Below, in pieces: positions 1-9,321 of a DNA stretch of 64,000 nucleotides; within the stretch, counting starts at the first letter, position 1, and every line of letters begins with the position of its first letter. Below the pieces are notes generated by a model. That model searched no databases. It saw only the letters and a list, made by a program, of their open reading frames with translations, and had not been told where the DNA came from. The translations under genes were made by a program, and so were the position numbers. Source of the DNA: Paenibacillus agricola (lineage in GTDB: Bacteria > Bacillota > Bacilli > Paenibacillales > NBRC-103111); NCBI RefSeq assembly GCF_011440305.1, contig NZ_JAAOIW010000009.1:186001-250000 (forward strand), given 5' to 3'.

Positions 1-103
1 TCGTATTCTCGAAAGTGGGAGGAATGACAGCACCCCCAAACACGTCTGTATCTTCGTCGATTTTAGTTACAATATGTTGGGCTCTTGTATAAATATCCCT
101 CAT
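1..103 (-). CDS. Cys/Met-metabolism PLP enzyme, N-terminal part (cut by window edge)
   Basis: Only the first 34 codons are inside the window. The ATG at 103 overlaps the stop of the upstream dehydrogenase gene in an ATGA (4-base) arrangement, so the two are probably translationally coupled. The visible N-terminus begins MRDIYTRAQHIVTKID and runs into a VIPPTFENT stretch. That resembles the start of the trans-sulfuration PLP family (cystathionine gamma-synthase, methionine gamma-lyase and relatives), where a G-A-V-x-P-P-x-x-x-T segment is usual. The catalytic lysine and cofactor site lie outside the window, so the family call is an inference from a short stretch. It is the last visible gene of the transporter operon. 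Confidence 0.5.
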   Translation of the reverse strand, partial: MRDIYTRAQHIVTKIDEDTDVFGGAVIPPTFENT

Positions 104-1164
104 AGTGCCCTCCCATCTCCACTGTTCTTGTTATTTCTTACCTTTTCGACAGACCCGTTATTCCGATGCGATTTCATCAAAGCTTCTGCCACGTAGAGCG
201 GGTAAATGCCGTCCTCTAATGTGCTAATCGGTTTCGCACCCTTTGTTAGGACGTCTACTAGGTGATCTACTGCATTCTGAATATTACTTGATTGATGAAG
301 CAGATTATCTTCCTGATGCTCCAAAACTAAGCTCTTGATACCTGCAAGCATGGGGTGTGCCTCTGTGGCATAATAGCGGATCTTATCTCCGCTGTTAAGC
401 ATTTCAATCTTACCTTGTTCAAAATACAAATCCATTTCGAAAATAAGAAAGTCTCTGTCATCAAAAGCCTCTGCATAACCCGCAATCCCGCCACTTGCCA
501 ATGAAAATAGAAAGGAATAAGTCCAATCCTCCCTTGCATCCAGGTTTGTCGGGACTTGCTCAATGACTCTCACTTGATCTATCGATCCCGATACAAAACG
601 AACCAAATCAAATAAGTGTGAGCCGTAATTGAAAATGCCTCTTGTATAACGCAAATGAATTTTCTTCAGCTTACCGTACTGCTCGGTTCGAACCGCCTCT
701 CGGATCTGGACCACCCCATCGCTCCACCTTCTGGAAAGATTGACGAGTAAAGTGCGGTTGTAGCTTTGCGCCAATGCTGCGATTTTCTCTGCTTCATGGA
801 TGCTCGTTGCTACTGGTTTCTCAAGGAAAATAACTCTAGCGGAGGAATTCTCGAGCACGGTCTTTAACAAATCGAAACGGACGTCAGAAGGTGTGCAGAT
901 ACTGATAATATCCAGCCGGTGGTTCCTAAGCATAGCGACCAGATCTAAGTAAAATTCGGTTCTTGGTGCGACTAGTGCCAGTGTGTCCCCCTGCTCTTGA
1001 CGCACACCGACGGCGGCTACTAAGTCGATTTTCGGATGAAGATGATAAGCTAATGAGTGGCTTTGTGGTTGAGCCTTTAATGGAATATCGTACAGCAATC
1101 CAATATTGCCGAGTCCGATTACCGCCGCTTGAACTGGAGCCTCAGCCTTTGACGTTATATCCAT
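100..1164 (-). CDS. Gfo/Idh/MocA family oxidoreductase
   Basis: A predicted NAD(P)-dependent sugar or polyol dehydrogenase. It has an N-terminal Rossmann fold with a GLGNIG nucleotide loop and the family's EKP motif (LEKPVATS), then a C-terminal alpha/beta domain. The reading frame is open back to 1200, but the ATG at 1164 is preferred: an AGAAGGA Shine-Dalgarno sits about 8 bases upstream, and this start leaves a normal gap after the previous gene, which stops at 1182. It is one of two such dehydrogenases in tandem, with glycosidase-like proteins and an ABC transporter upstream, which fits sugar-derivative oxidation. The substrate cannot be read from sequence. Its stop overlaps the start of the next gene by 4 bases. 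Confidence 0.85.
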   Translation of the reverse strand: MDITSKAEAPVQAAVIGLGNIGLLYDIPLKAQPQSHSLAYHLHPKIDLVAAVGVRQEQGDTLALVAPRTEFYLDLVAMLRNHRLDIISICTPSDVRFDLLKTVLENSSARVIFLEKPVATSIHEAEKIAALAQSYNRTLLVNLSRRWSDGVVQIREAVRTEQYGKLKKIHLRYTRGIFNYGSHLFDLVRFVSGSIDQVRVIEQVPTNLDAREDWTYSFLFSLASGGIAGYAEAFDDRDFLIFEMDLYFEQGKIEMLNSGDKIRYYATEAHPMLAGIKSLVLEHQEDNLLHQSSNIQNAVDHLVDVLTKGAKPISTLEDGIYPLYVAEALMKSHRNNGSVEKVRNNKNSGDGRAL

Positions 1165-1181
1165 CGTAAACCATCCTTCTT

Positions 1182-2270
1182 TCAATTTAACTGGATCCAC
1201 CGTTGCTCTCTTAAAGATGTTAAAGCAGCCTCAGCCGTAGCCACAGAAGATCGAGCCGCTGAGCCGTCAAATAATGATTTCAAATGCTCCTCTACCGGAA
1301 TCCCCATCACGGCATCCCGAAATGCCTTCATTTCCAATTCCATCAGCCGTGTTAAAAACCCTGACTGATCCGTTGTGCTTTTCCCGTAAGCTATCCCGCC
1401 ATCTGCATCCCGATAATATTGCGCTCGCTCTTCGTCTTCTTCTACGGAGCTGTGGAGTAAATGTTCAATGGGCGGTTTGTTGTTCCTCAAATAAACCTTT
1501 GATTTCTTGAAATCAATGAGAATGGCACCTTCCGTGCCGTTGATCTTGATGTAGTGCTCACCCCAGCGGAAGCCCGAGCCGTACTGCATACTTCCTAAGG
1601 CTCCACCCTCGAATTGCAGAGTAAGCAGAAGGATATCCTCTTCATTTCCGTAGCCTTCCCCGTTATGGGCCAGGTTGCCGCCTGCCATGCTAACTGTTTT
1701 GGCTGGCCCCATGATCGTTTGCAGGAAATCAAGCTCATGTATATGATGGAACAAGTGTCCACCGGAACTCTCATTGTTCTTCTTCCAGCTGACCTTCTCT
1801 TGCTTAAACTCCCAGCCCGTTCGTTCGGAATGTACGACGAGCGGTTTCCCGATTTCACCGTCTTGAATCCAACGACGCGCTTGATGAATACCATTCACAA
1901 AATAATAAATATGTCCTGCCATCAGGAGGACGTTCGCCTTCTTGCATGCTTCAATCATGTCCTCGCAATCCTTATGTTTAAGTGTGACGGGCTTTTCGCA
2001 AAAGACGTGTTTGCCGTGTCGGGCAGCCAAGATGACCGGGTCCCGATGAAGATGGCTTGGGGTCGTCACGATAACGGCATCTACCCTGTCGCTCTCCATC
2101 AGCTCTTCAAGGGATTCCATCCAATTACACTGTAATTCTTCCGCAAGCAACTGTGATCGGCTTCCCCCATAAACCGCTGTCACTTCCGATCTTTCCATCC
2201 GGTGCAAAATTCTAGACAGTCCCGAGCCGAAATACCCGCAGCCGACGATGCCGAACCGCACCTTATCCAT
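1182..2270 (-). CDS. Gfo/Idh/MocA family oxidoreductase
   Basis: A predicted NAD(P)-dependent dehydrogenase of 362 residues, the usual length for this family. Motifs are GCGYFG near residue 10 (dinucleotide loop), TTPSHLH, and CEKPVTL around residue 92, where the lysine is the conserved catalytic one. The C-terminal half is the typical alpha/beta substrate domain. The ATG at 2270 has an AGGAGG box. The gene overlaps the 3' end of the upstream glycosidase-like gene by 8 bases, so the two are probably co-translated. The paralogue downstream is clearly divergent, which suggests the two oxidise different intermediates or positions. The substrate is unknown. Confidence 0.88.
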   Translation of the reverse strand: MDKVRFGIVGCGYFGSGLSRILHRMERSEVTAVYGGSRSQLLAEELQCNWMESLEELMESDRVDAVIVTTPSHLHRDPVILAARHGKHVFCEKPVTLKHKDCEDMIEACKKANVLLMAGHIYYFVNGIHQARRWIQDGEIGKPLVVHSERTGWEFKQEKVSWKKNNESSGGHLFHHIHELDFLQTIMGPAKTVSMAGGNLAHNGEGYGNEEDILLLTLQFEGGALGSMQYGSGFRWGEHYIKINGTEGAILIDFKKSKVYLRNNKPPIEHLLHSSVEEDEERAQYYRDADGGIAYGKSTTDQSGFLTRLMELEMKAFRDAVMGIPVEEHLKSLFDGSAARSSVATAEAALTSLREQRWIQLN

Positions 2271-3732
2271 GGTCGGAATCCTCCTGAATGTCGAACTTCA
2301 AGGGATTCAGACAAGAGACCTCCTTGAATTTCCAATATTCACCTACATCTTCACCATGGGGGAAGAAGAATGAATACACATTGGCGTTCATAGCCCGTAT
2401 TTTTATCCTAATCACTTCTCGCTCAAGCTTGCCAAAATTGGGGTTACCCTTCCATTGAACCTTGACAGCTGTGCTGTCGCCGCTGAAGGGCACACAATCA
2501 TCAAAGGAGAACCCCTCAATCGCCTTCCCCGACGTCGTGCAGACCGCTACCTTAACAATGCCGTCAGAAGCAGCAGCGTTGATATAGAGCTCAGGGTTTT
2601 CAACGGCGAATGGTCTTGTCATAAGCTCACACCAATCATGCGTCGCTTGCAAATAAACAAATCCATCCGGACGAAGGGTGGCCAGACCGATGCTCTCTTT
2701 GGGAATTTCCTCATAAGGAATTAAACTGAATCCTGAATGGTCGACGGGTGCTGCCGAATAGTAGAACAACATTCTCTCAGGCCTATAGATAATCGTCGAA
2801 GAAGGCATTATGCACTTGGAGTCCCATTCCTCTTCGGCGCCGAGGGCGATCATCTTCCTTCCCTGCATAGCCCGGTGCCAGCAAAAGCCGTCCCTGCTGT
2901 AGGCTAATTGAATGTCCATCGTTCCTGCCATCTTGTTGAATTTGGGATCGACTTCATAATTGTAGGTATCATACATGGAGATTACCCCCATCGTATAGGC
3001 ACCGTAAGGAGTCATCTGCATCCCGTAAAACTGGGTGTTACAAGAGTCAAGTTGATCTGGCTCGATGGCTAGAATCGGTTTCGTCCAGTTGGAGAGATTC
3101 GAACTTTCCGAGACCCACACCCGTCTGTCAGGACATCGTGTGCGGAACGACAGGCGGTACATACCCGACTCAGGATCACGGTAGAATCCGGTATGGCAGT
3201 CGCTATACACCTCTATAACGGGCTTGTCGAATATCGGCTTCCAATGAAGGCCGTCGGGTGATGCATAGAGGAATATAGAACAACCCTTGGTGTAAGGGGA
3301 CATGGCGAGCTTATATCTCTTATCAGGGTCTTTCTCCAAATAATCTTTGATAACGGTGGGTCCATGGGTCTTGTGATCGTCGTCCAATACAATGTTGGTC
3401 CCGGGCACGATATCAAGCTCAGGTTTGATATAGTGAATGCCATCATTCGAATAGGCGTAATTGAGATAAGCATAGGCCTGCGGATCGGATTCACCAAAAG
3501 CGGGACCATAGTAGTGAGTGGAATACCATGTTTTGTAGATCAATTCATCCTCATCATAAATAGCCGTACCATAGTAATGAACTCGTTTGAATTCGTGTGG
3601 CAGCTCGGCTTCAAGAATAGGGTTGCCCTCGTACTTTTTCGCCTGTCCCAATTCACGCTTGAACCCAAACATGTATTCATAGGTTCGGTTATCAAAAAAA
3701 GTGAATTTAACGTTATTACTCAAGTTCCCCAT
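2263..3732 (-). CDS. glycoside hydrolase-like beta-propeller protein (GH43/GH32-like)
   Basis: A 489-residue cytoplasmic protein with no signal peptide. It contains repeated blade-type motifs typical of five-bladed propeller glycosidases (GH32, GH43, GH62, GH130 and unclassified relatives): DGIHYIKPELDI, SPDGLHWKP, HTGFYRDPESGMYRL and SRDGFCWHR, each resembling the S-x-DGxxW blade signature. The C-terminal third looks like a beta-sandwich. The ATG at 3732 follows a GGAGGAG box. It is the second of two such proteins in tandem. Without a structure the catalytic acid and base cannot be assigned, so the fold is more secure than the activity. Its location between a peptide-type ABC transporter and sugar dehydrogenases suggests it acts on an imported glycoside. 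Confidence 0.7.
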   Translation of the reverse strand: MGNLSNNVKFTFFDNRTYEYMFGFKRELGQAKKYEGNPILEAELPHEFKRVHYYGTAIYDEDELIYKTWYSTHYYGPAFGESDPQAYAYLNYAYSNDGIHYIKPELDIVPGTNIVLDDDHKTHGPTVIKDYLEKDPDKRYKLAMSPYTKGCSIFLYASPDGLHWKPIFDKPVIEVYSDCHTGFYRDPESGMYRLSFRTRCPDRRVWVSESSNLSNWTKPILAIEPDQLDSCNTQFYGMQMTPYGAYTMGVISMYDTYNYEVDPKFNKMAGTMDIQLAYSRDGFCWHRAMQGRKMIALGAEEEWDSKCIMPSSTIIYRPERMLFYYSAAPVDHSGFSLIPYEEIPKESIGLATLRPDGFVYLQATHDWCELMTRPFAVENPELYINAAASDGIVKVAVCTTSGKAIEGFSFDDCVPFSGDSTAVKVQWKGNPNFGKLEREVIRIKIRAMNANVYSFFFPHGEDVGEYWKFKEVSCLNPLKFDIQEDSDHG

Positions 3733-3797
3733 GTAGCTCCTCCTTCAATTGGTTACCGATATCGAGCGTATGGGACATAGCGCTCAATATTCTTTGG

Positions 3798-5204
3798 TCA
3801 GCTGCCAAAACGCAGAGCGTAAATATCTGCATCCTTAAGCTCAAACTTTAGGCGCACCACCTTGCCGGCAAATGGGGTCAAGTCGGAATCCCCGCGCCAT
3901 GAGACCTTGCAGTCGAGTTCATCTCCATATATGACATCGCAGTCCTCAGCGCTGTAATATGCCGCCGGCCAGCCTGTTTCGTCGATGATTCCCACTCGAA
4001 CCGAACCTGGTGCAGAGGTAGCAAAGTTGATAAATAGTGAATCGCCTTCCACCATGATCGGCTTGGTCGTAAATACGGCACCCGAATAATCACCGTGTAC
4101 CGAGGCAAACCGGTGTCGTGGAACCGTTACCCTTCTAATATAGGAATCACCCCAATAATAGTGTTCATTGATATACATAGAAAATTCCTCAGGTGAGGTC
4201 TCCAGAATACCCCATGCGGGAATTAGACTTCGCTGAGTCCAGTTTTTGAAGTCAAGACCCGGTCTTATCCATGCCTCAAGGAAGGGGCGATTCCATTTAA
4301 AGCCGTCTCGGCTAGACATGAACACATTGTCAGAGACGCCGACCTTTTCGTGTTCAGTTACCTTATTCCTCTCCGGCATAAACCTCATCGGAAACGATAA
4401 GTAGGTATGCTCGGCCCCCGGACATGGGATCGTGGCGTTGGTGTAGAAATGTTCTAAAGGAACTCCCTTGTCGTAAACATTTGGCTCAGGCTTCGTCCAG
4501 TTCTCGAAGTCATTGGATGTGCAATTCTGGATGGCTCTGACTCCCAAGAAGATGGCCGAGTCTCTAGGCGCCTCGATATTTGGCTCCTGGTTGGAGGCGA
4601 AGTATCTGGAATAACACATATAACAGTTATGGTTAGGGTCCCAAAAAACAAGGTTATGGGAATCGAATGCGCCTTTCCTAATAATCGGCTCTTCTCTAAA
4701 CGGCTTGAAATGCAGCCCGTCCTCCGATACGAAGGCAAATAATCCTTCCGGAGCATATCCGGCCACGGCCTTGTATTTCTCATGGGGGGCGCATCCCGGG
4801 CGCTGGTCGATAAAGGGACTGAAATTGTGCGCGATATGCCCAAGCATCACGATATTGTTTGCAGATGAACCGTCAAATTGATGAATACCAAGCTCAGGTC
4901 GCTCCCAATGAATCCCATCGGTACTCTCGACATAACAGCAAGATTGGCCTTGTGATTGATCAGAGCTGTTGTCGAAGGTTCCCCGATAATACATTTTGAA
5001 TGTATCCTTGTCTTTGAATACACAGGAATAAATGCCGCTGCCTGGTCCTTCCCAAGGCTTCTCCATCCTTAGAACGATTTCTTTTTTCTCTGGTGGAGTC
5101 AGCTTCAGGTAGGCCTTCTCCATACGGTCGATCAGGTAGTCGTCAACAAACATTTCTATGCGTTTGCCTATTTGCAATGCTGCTTGTTTTTTCTTATCGC
5201 TCAT
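3798..5204 (-). CDS. glycoside hydrolase-like beta-propeller protein (second copy type)
   Basis: A 468-residue protein, not secreted. Near the N-terminus it has a MFVDDYLIDRM segment that is characteristic of a group of uncharacterised GH43/GH32-like proteins. Blade-type motifs follow: STDGIHWERPELGI, SEDGLHFKPF and SSRDGFKWNRPF. The frame is open back to 5264, but the ATG at 5204 has an AAGGAGAG box 7 bases upstream and begins just after the stop of the ATPase gene, so it is preferred. It is homologous in architecture to the following gene but clearly divergent. The pair may form a complex or act in succession. The exact reaction is not predictable from motifs alone. Confidence 0.7.
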   Translation of the reverse strand: MSDKKKQAALQIGKRIEMFVDDYLIDRMEKAYLKLTPPEKKEIVLRMEKPWEGPGSGIYSCVFKDKDTFKMYYRGTFDNSSDQSQGQSCCYVESTDGIHWERPELGIHQFDGSSANNIVMLGHIAHNFSPFIDQRPGCAPHEKYKAVAGYAPEGLFAFVSEDGLHFKPFREEPIIRKGAFDSHNLVFWDPNHNCYMCYSRYFASNQEPNIEAPRDSAIFLGVRAIQNCTSNDFENWTKPEPNVYDKGVPLEHFYTNATIPCPGAEHTYLSFPMRFMPERNKVTEHEKVGVSDNVFMSSRDGFKWNRPFLEAWIRPGLDFKNWTQRSLIPAWGILETSPEEFSMYINEHYYWGDSYIRRVTVPRHRFASVHGDYSGAVFTTKPIMVEGDSLFINFATSAPGSVRVGIIDETGWPAAYYSAEDCDVIYGDELDCKVSWRGDSDLTPFAGKVVRLKFELKDADIYALRFGS

Positions 5205-5218
5205 GGGATACTCTCCTT

Positions 5219-6256
5219 CTATTGTAATGTCAGTTCTATCGGCAATGTATCGACGAGATGGCAAGCCACAAAGTGATCTTCCGTGCCCGCGACCCTACGA
5301 AGCACAGGAGCTTCTACCCTGCAGATAGCCTGACACTTCTCACATCTTGGGTGGAATCGGCATCCTTGCGGGGGATCAATCGGGCTTGGAACGTCGCCCT
5401 TGAGTACAATTCTTTCTTTCTTCTTGTCAAGCTCGGGAATGGGTACAGCCGAAAGCAGAGCTTCGGTATAAGGGTGCCGCGGTGAATAATAGAGACTGTC
5501 CGAGCTCGCCAATTCGACCACTTGACCAAGATACATAACGGCGATCCTGTCGCTCATGTACTCGACTACGCTTAGATCGTGCGCGATAAAGATGTACGTC
5601 AGATTCATCTGCTGCTGCAAGTCCTTCATCAGATTCAAGACCTGTGCCTGGATCGAGACGTCGAGCGCCGACACCGGTTCATCGCAAACCATCAATTCGG
5701 GCCTGATGCAAAGCGCCCTTGCGATGCAGATCCGCTGTCGCTGACCACCTGAAAACTCGTGTGGATAGCGGTACATATAATCTGCACGCAGATTAACCGA
5801 TTCAAGAAGCTGCACGATGATTTCTTTTCTTTGGGCTTTACTGCCCATGCCGTGGATACGAAGCGGCTCTTCGAAAGAGTCATAGATGGTTTTAACCGGG
5901 TTCAAGGAAGAATATGGATCCTGAAAAACAATCTGGATTTTCTTGTGGACACTAAAGCTTTCTTGTTTATCCAAAGTGAGAATATCCCGCATATCGCCGT
6001 TATCGAACCGATATCGCATTTCCCCTGAGGTGGGCGATTGAAGACGAACGATACATTTGCCAAGCGTCGTCTTGCCGCAGCCGCTTTCGCCGACCAAGCC
6101 AAGCGTTTCGCCCCTTCTCACGAACAGACTGACATCGTCCACTGCCTTGACATGGTTTTCTACCTTTTTGAACAATCCCTTGTAGACCGGATAATATTTC
6201 TTCATGTTCTTAATATCGAGAATAATCTCATTGGTATTGGGGTGATTGTCTTTCAT
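5219..6256 (-). CDS. oligopeptide-type ABC transporter ATP-binding protein (OppF/DppF-like)
   Basis: A peripheral membrane ATPase that powers uptake through the OppB/OppC-like channel encoded upstream. All motifs are present: Walker [11 protein letters not shown]-loop QDPYSSLNP, signature FSGGQRQR, Walker [10 protein letters not shown] and the switch histidine (IAHDLS). The C-terminus carries the oligopeptide-family extension, with [12 protein letters not shown] and a cysteine-rich [14 protein letters not shown] segment that in relatives can bind an iron-sulfur cluster. The ATG at 6256, after a GGAGG box, is preferred over the longest start at 6271, since it leaves four bases after the previous stop. 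Ligands in this family include peptides, glycosides and oligosaccharides. Confidence 0.92.
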   Translation of the reverse strand: MKDNHPNTNEIILDIKNMKKYYPVYKGLFKKVENHVKAVDDVSLFVRRGETLGLVGESGCGKTTLGKCIVRLQSPTSGEMRYRFDNGDMRDILTLDKQESFSVHKKIQIVFQDPYSSLNPVKTIYDSFEEPLRIHGMGSKAQRKEIIVQLLESVNLRADYMYRYPHEFSGGQRQRICIARALCIRPELMVCDEPVSALDVSIQAQVLNLMKDLQQQMNLTYIFIAHDLSVVEYMSDRIAVMYLGQVVELASSDSLYYSPRHPYTEALLSAVPIPELDKKKERIVLKGDVPSPIDPPQGCRFHPRCEKCQAICRVEAPVLRRVAGTEDHFVACHLVDTLPIELTLQ

Positions 6257-6260
6257 GTTA

Positions 6261-7259
6261 TTAGCCTCCATTGCAATTCCAGCATCTTACACGGTGACCG
6301 TCTCCCAAATCGGTTTCCAACGGCACCGTTGTACACTGTTCAGTTGCAAAGTCGCACCTTGGTGCAAATTCACAGCCATCAGGCATATCAGACGGGTCTG
6401 GCGTGTTACCACGGATCGTCTCCAAACGCTCATTTTTCCCGATACCCAGTACAGGAACGGAGTTTAGCAGTGCTTTAGTATACGGATGCTGTGGTGAACC
6501 GAGAACCTGACGAACCGTACCAAACTCCACGATTCGCCCCATGTACATGACAGCAATGTCATCGGCCATATCAGCTACGATCCCCATGTTATGGGTAATC
6601 AGAATGATCGAGGTACCATATTTATTTTGCATTTCTTTCATTAACTCGAGAATTTGAGCTTGAATGGTCACGTCGAGCGCTGTTGTCGGTTCGTCGGCTA
6701 TGACAAGTTTGGGATTACATATCATGGCCATGGCGATGATAGCTCTCTGCTTCATCCCACCGCTGAACTGATGGGGATAGTCCATGATCCGGGAGGAAGC
6801 TTTCGGAATCCCAAGAAGCGTCAGAATATCCACCGCGCGATCCATGGCTTCTTTCTTCGAAATTCGCTCATGTTGAAGTAGATTTTCGCAAATTTGATTG
6901 CCAATCGTGTAAACTGGATTAAGTGAGGCCATCGGGTCCTGGAAGATCATACTAATCTCCTTGCCTCGGATGGAACGAATAGCGCTGCCATTTTTCTTTA
7001 GCTTACTGAGAATGATCTCCTCGTTATCAGCGTAATACGTTATACTGCCGTCTGTTATGTTGCCGAGCTTCGGCAGAAGCTGCAAAATGGAGTGGGCCGT
7101 GACGCTTTTTCCGCAGCCACTCTCTCCGACAACGCCAAGCGTCCGGCCTTTCTTGACACTAAATGAAACGCCGTTCACGGCTTTGACGACACGTCTGCCC
7201 ATATCAAATTGGGTATGCAAATTGTCAACCTTCAAAATCAGGTCATTCTCGACATTCAA
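6261..7259 (-). CDS. oligopeptide-type ABC transporter ATP-binding protein (OppD/DppD-like)
   Basis: The second ATPase subunit of the importer, 332 residues. Visible motifs are Walker A GESGCGKS, Q-loop QDPMASLNP, signature FSGGMKQR and Walker B ADEPTTALD, followed by HPYTKALLNSVP and the CEFAPRCDFATEQC cysteine segment of the oligopeptide subfamily. The start is a TTG at 7259. A strong GGGGAGG box lies about 9 bases upstream, and the nearby ATG is out of frame. Presumably it forms a heterodimer with the neighbouring OppF-like subunit on the cytoplasmic face. Confidence 0.92.
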   Translation of the reverse strand: MNVENDLILKVDNLHTQFDMGRRVVKAVNGVSFSVKKGRTLGVVGESGCGKSVTAHSILQLLPKLGNITDGSITYYADNEEIILSKLKKNGSAIRSIRGKEISMIFQDPMASLNPVYTIGNQICENLLQHERISKKEAMDRAVDILTLLGIPKASSRIMDYPHQFSGGMKQRAIIAMAMICNPKLVIADEPTTALDVTIQAQILELMKEMQNKYGTSIILITHNMGIVADMADDIAVMYMGRIVEFGTVRQVLGSPQHPYTKALLNSVPVLGIGKNERLETIRGNTPDPSDMPDGCEFAPRCDFATEQCTTVPLETDLGDGHRVRCWNCNGG

Positions 7260-7286
7260 GTTATAAGCCTCCCCTTACTTATCGAA

Positions 7287-8147
7287 TTATTGGTTAGGGT
7301 CAAGAACGTCACGAAGACCGTCCCCGAAGAAGTTGACGCCCATAACGAAAAGCGAGATGGCAAGACCCGGAGGAAGCCATAACCAGGGATTGTTTCGGAT
7401 GACATCTATAGCTTTTGCTGCGTTAATGATGTTACCCCAAGTAGGAATTCCGGATGGTACACCCAGACCCAGAAAGCTCAGTCCCGATTCTGCCAAAATG
7501 TACCCTGCCGATGAGAGAGTGACCGTAACGATAACGGGGCTCAGCGTGTTGGGGAGAATATGCCGAAACATGATGGAGAGCTCTCCGATTCCGAACGCAC
7601 GGCACGCATCCACATAGTTTTCCTCGCGGAGCGATAGGAATCTACCTCGTACGAGCCGATAAGTTCCCGTCCATCCGGTTATTGAGAAAATTAGTATCAG
7701 ATTGAAAAGACCCTGTCCTATGAAAACAACAAGTAAAAGAATGAGAATGATTTGCGGAAAAGTCATGAATATTTCAGAAATACGAAGCATGACTTTATCG
7801 AACCAACCGCCGAGGTAACCGCTAAAGCAACCGAATATGGTTCCGATTAGCGCACCACCTAGGGCACCGCTCAAGCCGATAAGAATGGATATGCGTGCAC
7901 CGTATAAGATTCTGGAAAACACATCGCGACCGAGCTTATCCGTCCCAAGTAAATGATCACCGGATGGTGGCTTAAGCCGGTTAGCGAGATCGATCTCGTC
8001 AGGTTTGTATACTGAAAGAACGGGAGCAAGAATCGCACTAATGATCATTATCGCGATTATTGCGAATCCTACCATCGCCAGCTTGTTTCTGCTCAGCTTT
8101 TCCCAATTGCGAAGAGCTAAACTGGTTCTTACAGCTCTTGTCCCCAT
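7287..8147 (-). CDS. oligopeptide-type ABC transporter permease (OppC/DppC-like)
   Basis: An inner-membrane permease of 286 residues. It has the OppC-type N-terminal segment (one membrane helix from about residue 25, then a GTDKLGRDVFSR motif) and about five further helices. The EAA-type loop that docks with the ATPases is seen as YVDACRAFGIGELSIMFRHI. The ATG at 8147 follows an AGGAGAGG box. It is encoded between the OppB-like permease and the two ATPases, which is the classical order. Confidence 0.92.
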   Translation of the reverse strand: MGTRAVRTSLALRNWEKLSRNKLAMVGFAIIAIMIISAILAPVLSVYKPDEIDLANRLKPPSGDHLLGTDKLGRDVFSRILYGARISILIGLSGALGGALIGTIFGCFSGYLGGWFDKVMLRISEIFMTFPQIILILLLVVFIGQGLFNLILIFSITGWTGTYRLVRGRFLSLREENYVDACRAFGIGELSIMFRHILPNTLSPVIVTVTLSSAGYILAESGLSFLGLGVPSGIPTWGNIINAAKAIDVIRNNPWLWLPPGLAISLFVMGVNFFGDGLRDVLDPNQ

Positions 8148-8195
8148 ATAGGCACCTCTCCTTCCTGCCTTGTTTGTTCCTTGTTGTATCAGAGA

Positions 8196-9152
8196 TCATT
8201 CGAACCGAACCCTAGGGTCAAGCAAGGCGGTCAATAAGTCGACGAGGAAGCTGGCAAAAAGCACCATACACGCAGTCATCATTGTAGCGATCATGACTAC
8301 TGGGTAGTCCTTGGCCGACACGGCGTTCAGGATCATCCCCCCCATTCCGGGCCAACCGAAGACACTTTCAATGATTACCGTACCTCCAATTAAGAGAGGA
8401 AGTCGGAAACAAAGCAGCAGCACAACCGGCATCAGGGCGTTGCGGAAGGCGTGCTTGATATTGACCTTCCACTCGGGTAGCCCTTTGCTACGTGCCGTCT
8501 TTACGTATTCTTTTCCGAGGACGTCCAGCATGGTACCGCGAGTATATCGCATGAGAGCAGCTGTCAGTGAGAATCCTAGTACAAGGGAGGGCAGGAGCAA
8601 ATGCCGTAACCTGTCCAATAAGCCTGAATCCGCGTATTCATATTGTCCACCTACAGGGAGCCAGCCCAGTTTAATAGCAAAGATTTGGATCCCGATAATG
8701 CCTATGAAAAATTCCGGGATCGAGATCCCAATGATGCCTATAACCGTATTCCCGTAGTCTGCGGCCGAATTCTGTTTGATGGACGACAACAGCCCAAGCG
8801 AAATACCGAGAACAGACGATATGAACAACGCAGCAGCAGCCAATTGGAGAGTGGCCGGGAGTCGATTCGAGATCATCTTGGTAATATCGCTTCCGTCAAC
8901 CAGACTGTAACCCAGCTTACCCTGTAGAAGGTCAGTGAACCAACGGATAAACTGAATATATACGGGGGCGTCGAGGCCCATAGCTTTCTTGTATGCCGCT
9001 ATATCGAAGTTAGCTGAGCTCAATATCTCCGGAGGAATTAAATAGGTCAGCGGATCACCGGGAGTCAGCTGAAGGCCGATAAAGATAATGACGATGACGA
9101 GAAAGAGCATGGGAATGATAGATAAAAACCGGAAGGTAAAATATTTAAGCAT
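8196..9152 (-). CDS. oligopeptide-type ABC transporter permease (OppB/DppB-like)
   Basis: An inner-membrane permease. It begins with a hydrophobic helix, continues with the conserved LTPGDP motif of OppB/DppB proteins, and has about six helices. An EAA-type loop is visible as YVKTARSKGLPEWKVNIKHA. The frame extends to 9206, but the ATG at 9152, preceded by a GAGGAGAGG box, gives a normal N-terminus directly before the first membrane helix (318 residues). It follows the binding-protein gene after a spacer with a strong hairpin, so the permease genes may be expressed less than the binding protein. Confidence 0.92.
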   Translation of the reverse strand: MLKYFTFRFLSIIPMLFLVIVIIFIGLQLTPGDPLTYLIPPEILSSANFDIAAYKKAMGLDAPVYIQFIRWFTDLLQGKLGYSLVDGSDITKMISNRLPATLQLAAAALFISSVLGISLGLLSSIKQNSAADYGNTVIGIIGISIPEFFIGIIGIQIFAIKLGWLPVGGQYEYADSGLLDRLRHLLLPSLVLGFSLTAALMRYTRGTMLDVLGKEYVKTARSKGLPEWKVNIKHAFRNALMPVVLLLCFRLPLLIGGTVIIESVFGWPGMGGMILNAVSAKDYPVVMIATMMTACMVLFASFLVDLLTALLDPRVRFE

Positions 9153-9255
9153 GGGATCCTCTCCTCGATAAGCATACCGGTGAAACTTATTGCGAAGCTG
9201 TAACAATTACAATCTAATTTCGTCCGTTTCTTTCGATCAACTATCGTCATTTAGG

Positions 9256-9310
9256 CATACCATGCACGGTAAGGCGTTTGGCGCAGCTGTGCTTTACCGT
9301 GCATGGTATG
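9256..9310 (-). promoter_or_regulatory. long intra-operon stem-loop after the binding-protein gene
   Basis: Bases 9256-9272 and 9294-9310 are perfect 17-base inverted repeats. Inner G-U and G-C pairs extend the stem further into the 21-base spacer. On the minus strand it lies 12 bases after the stop of the solute-binding protein gene and is not followed by a clear T-run. Such structures are known to protect the 3' end of binding-protein mRNA or to lower read-through into permease genes. That role here is an inference. Confidence 0.7.
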
Positions 9311-9321
9311 GGTTGATCGTA

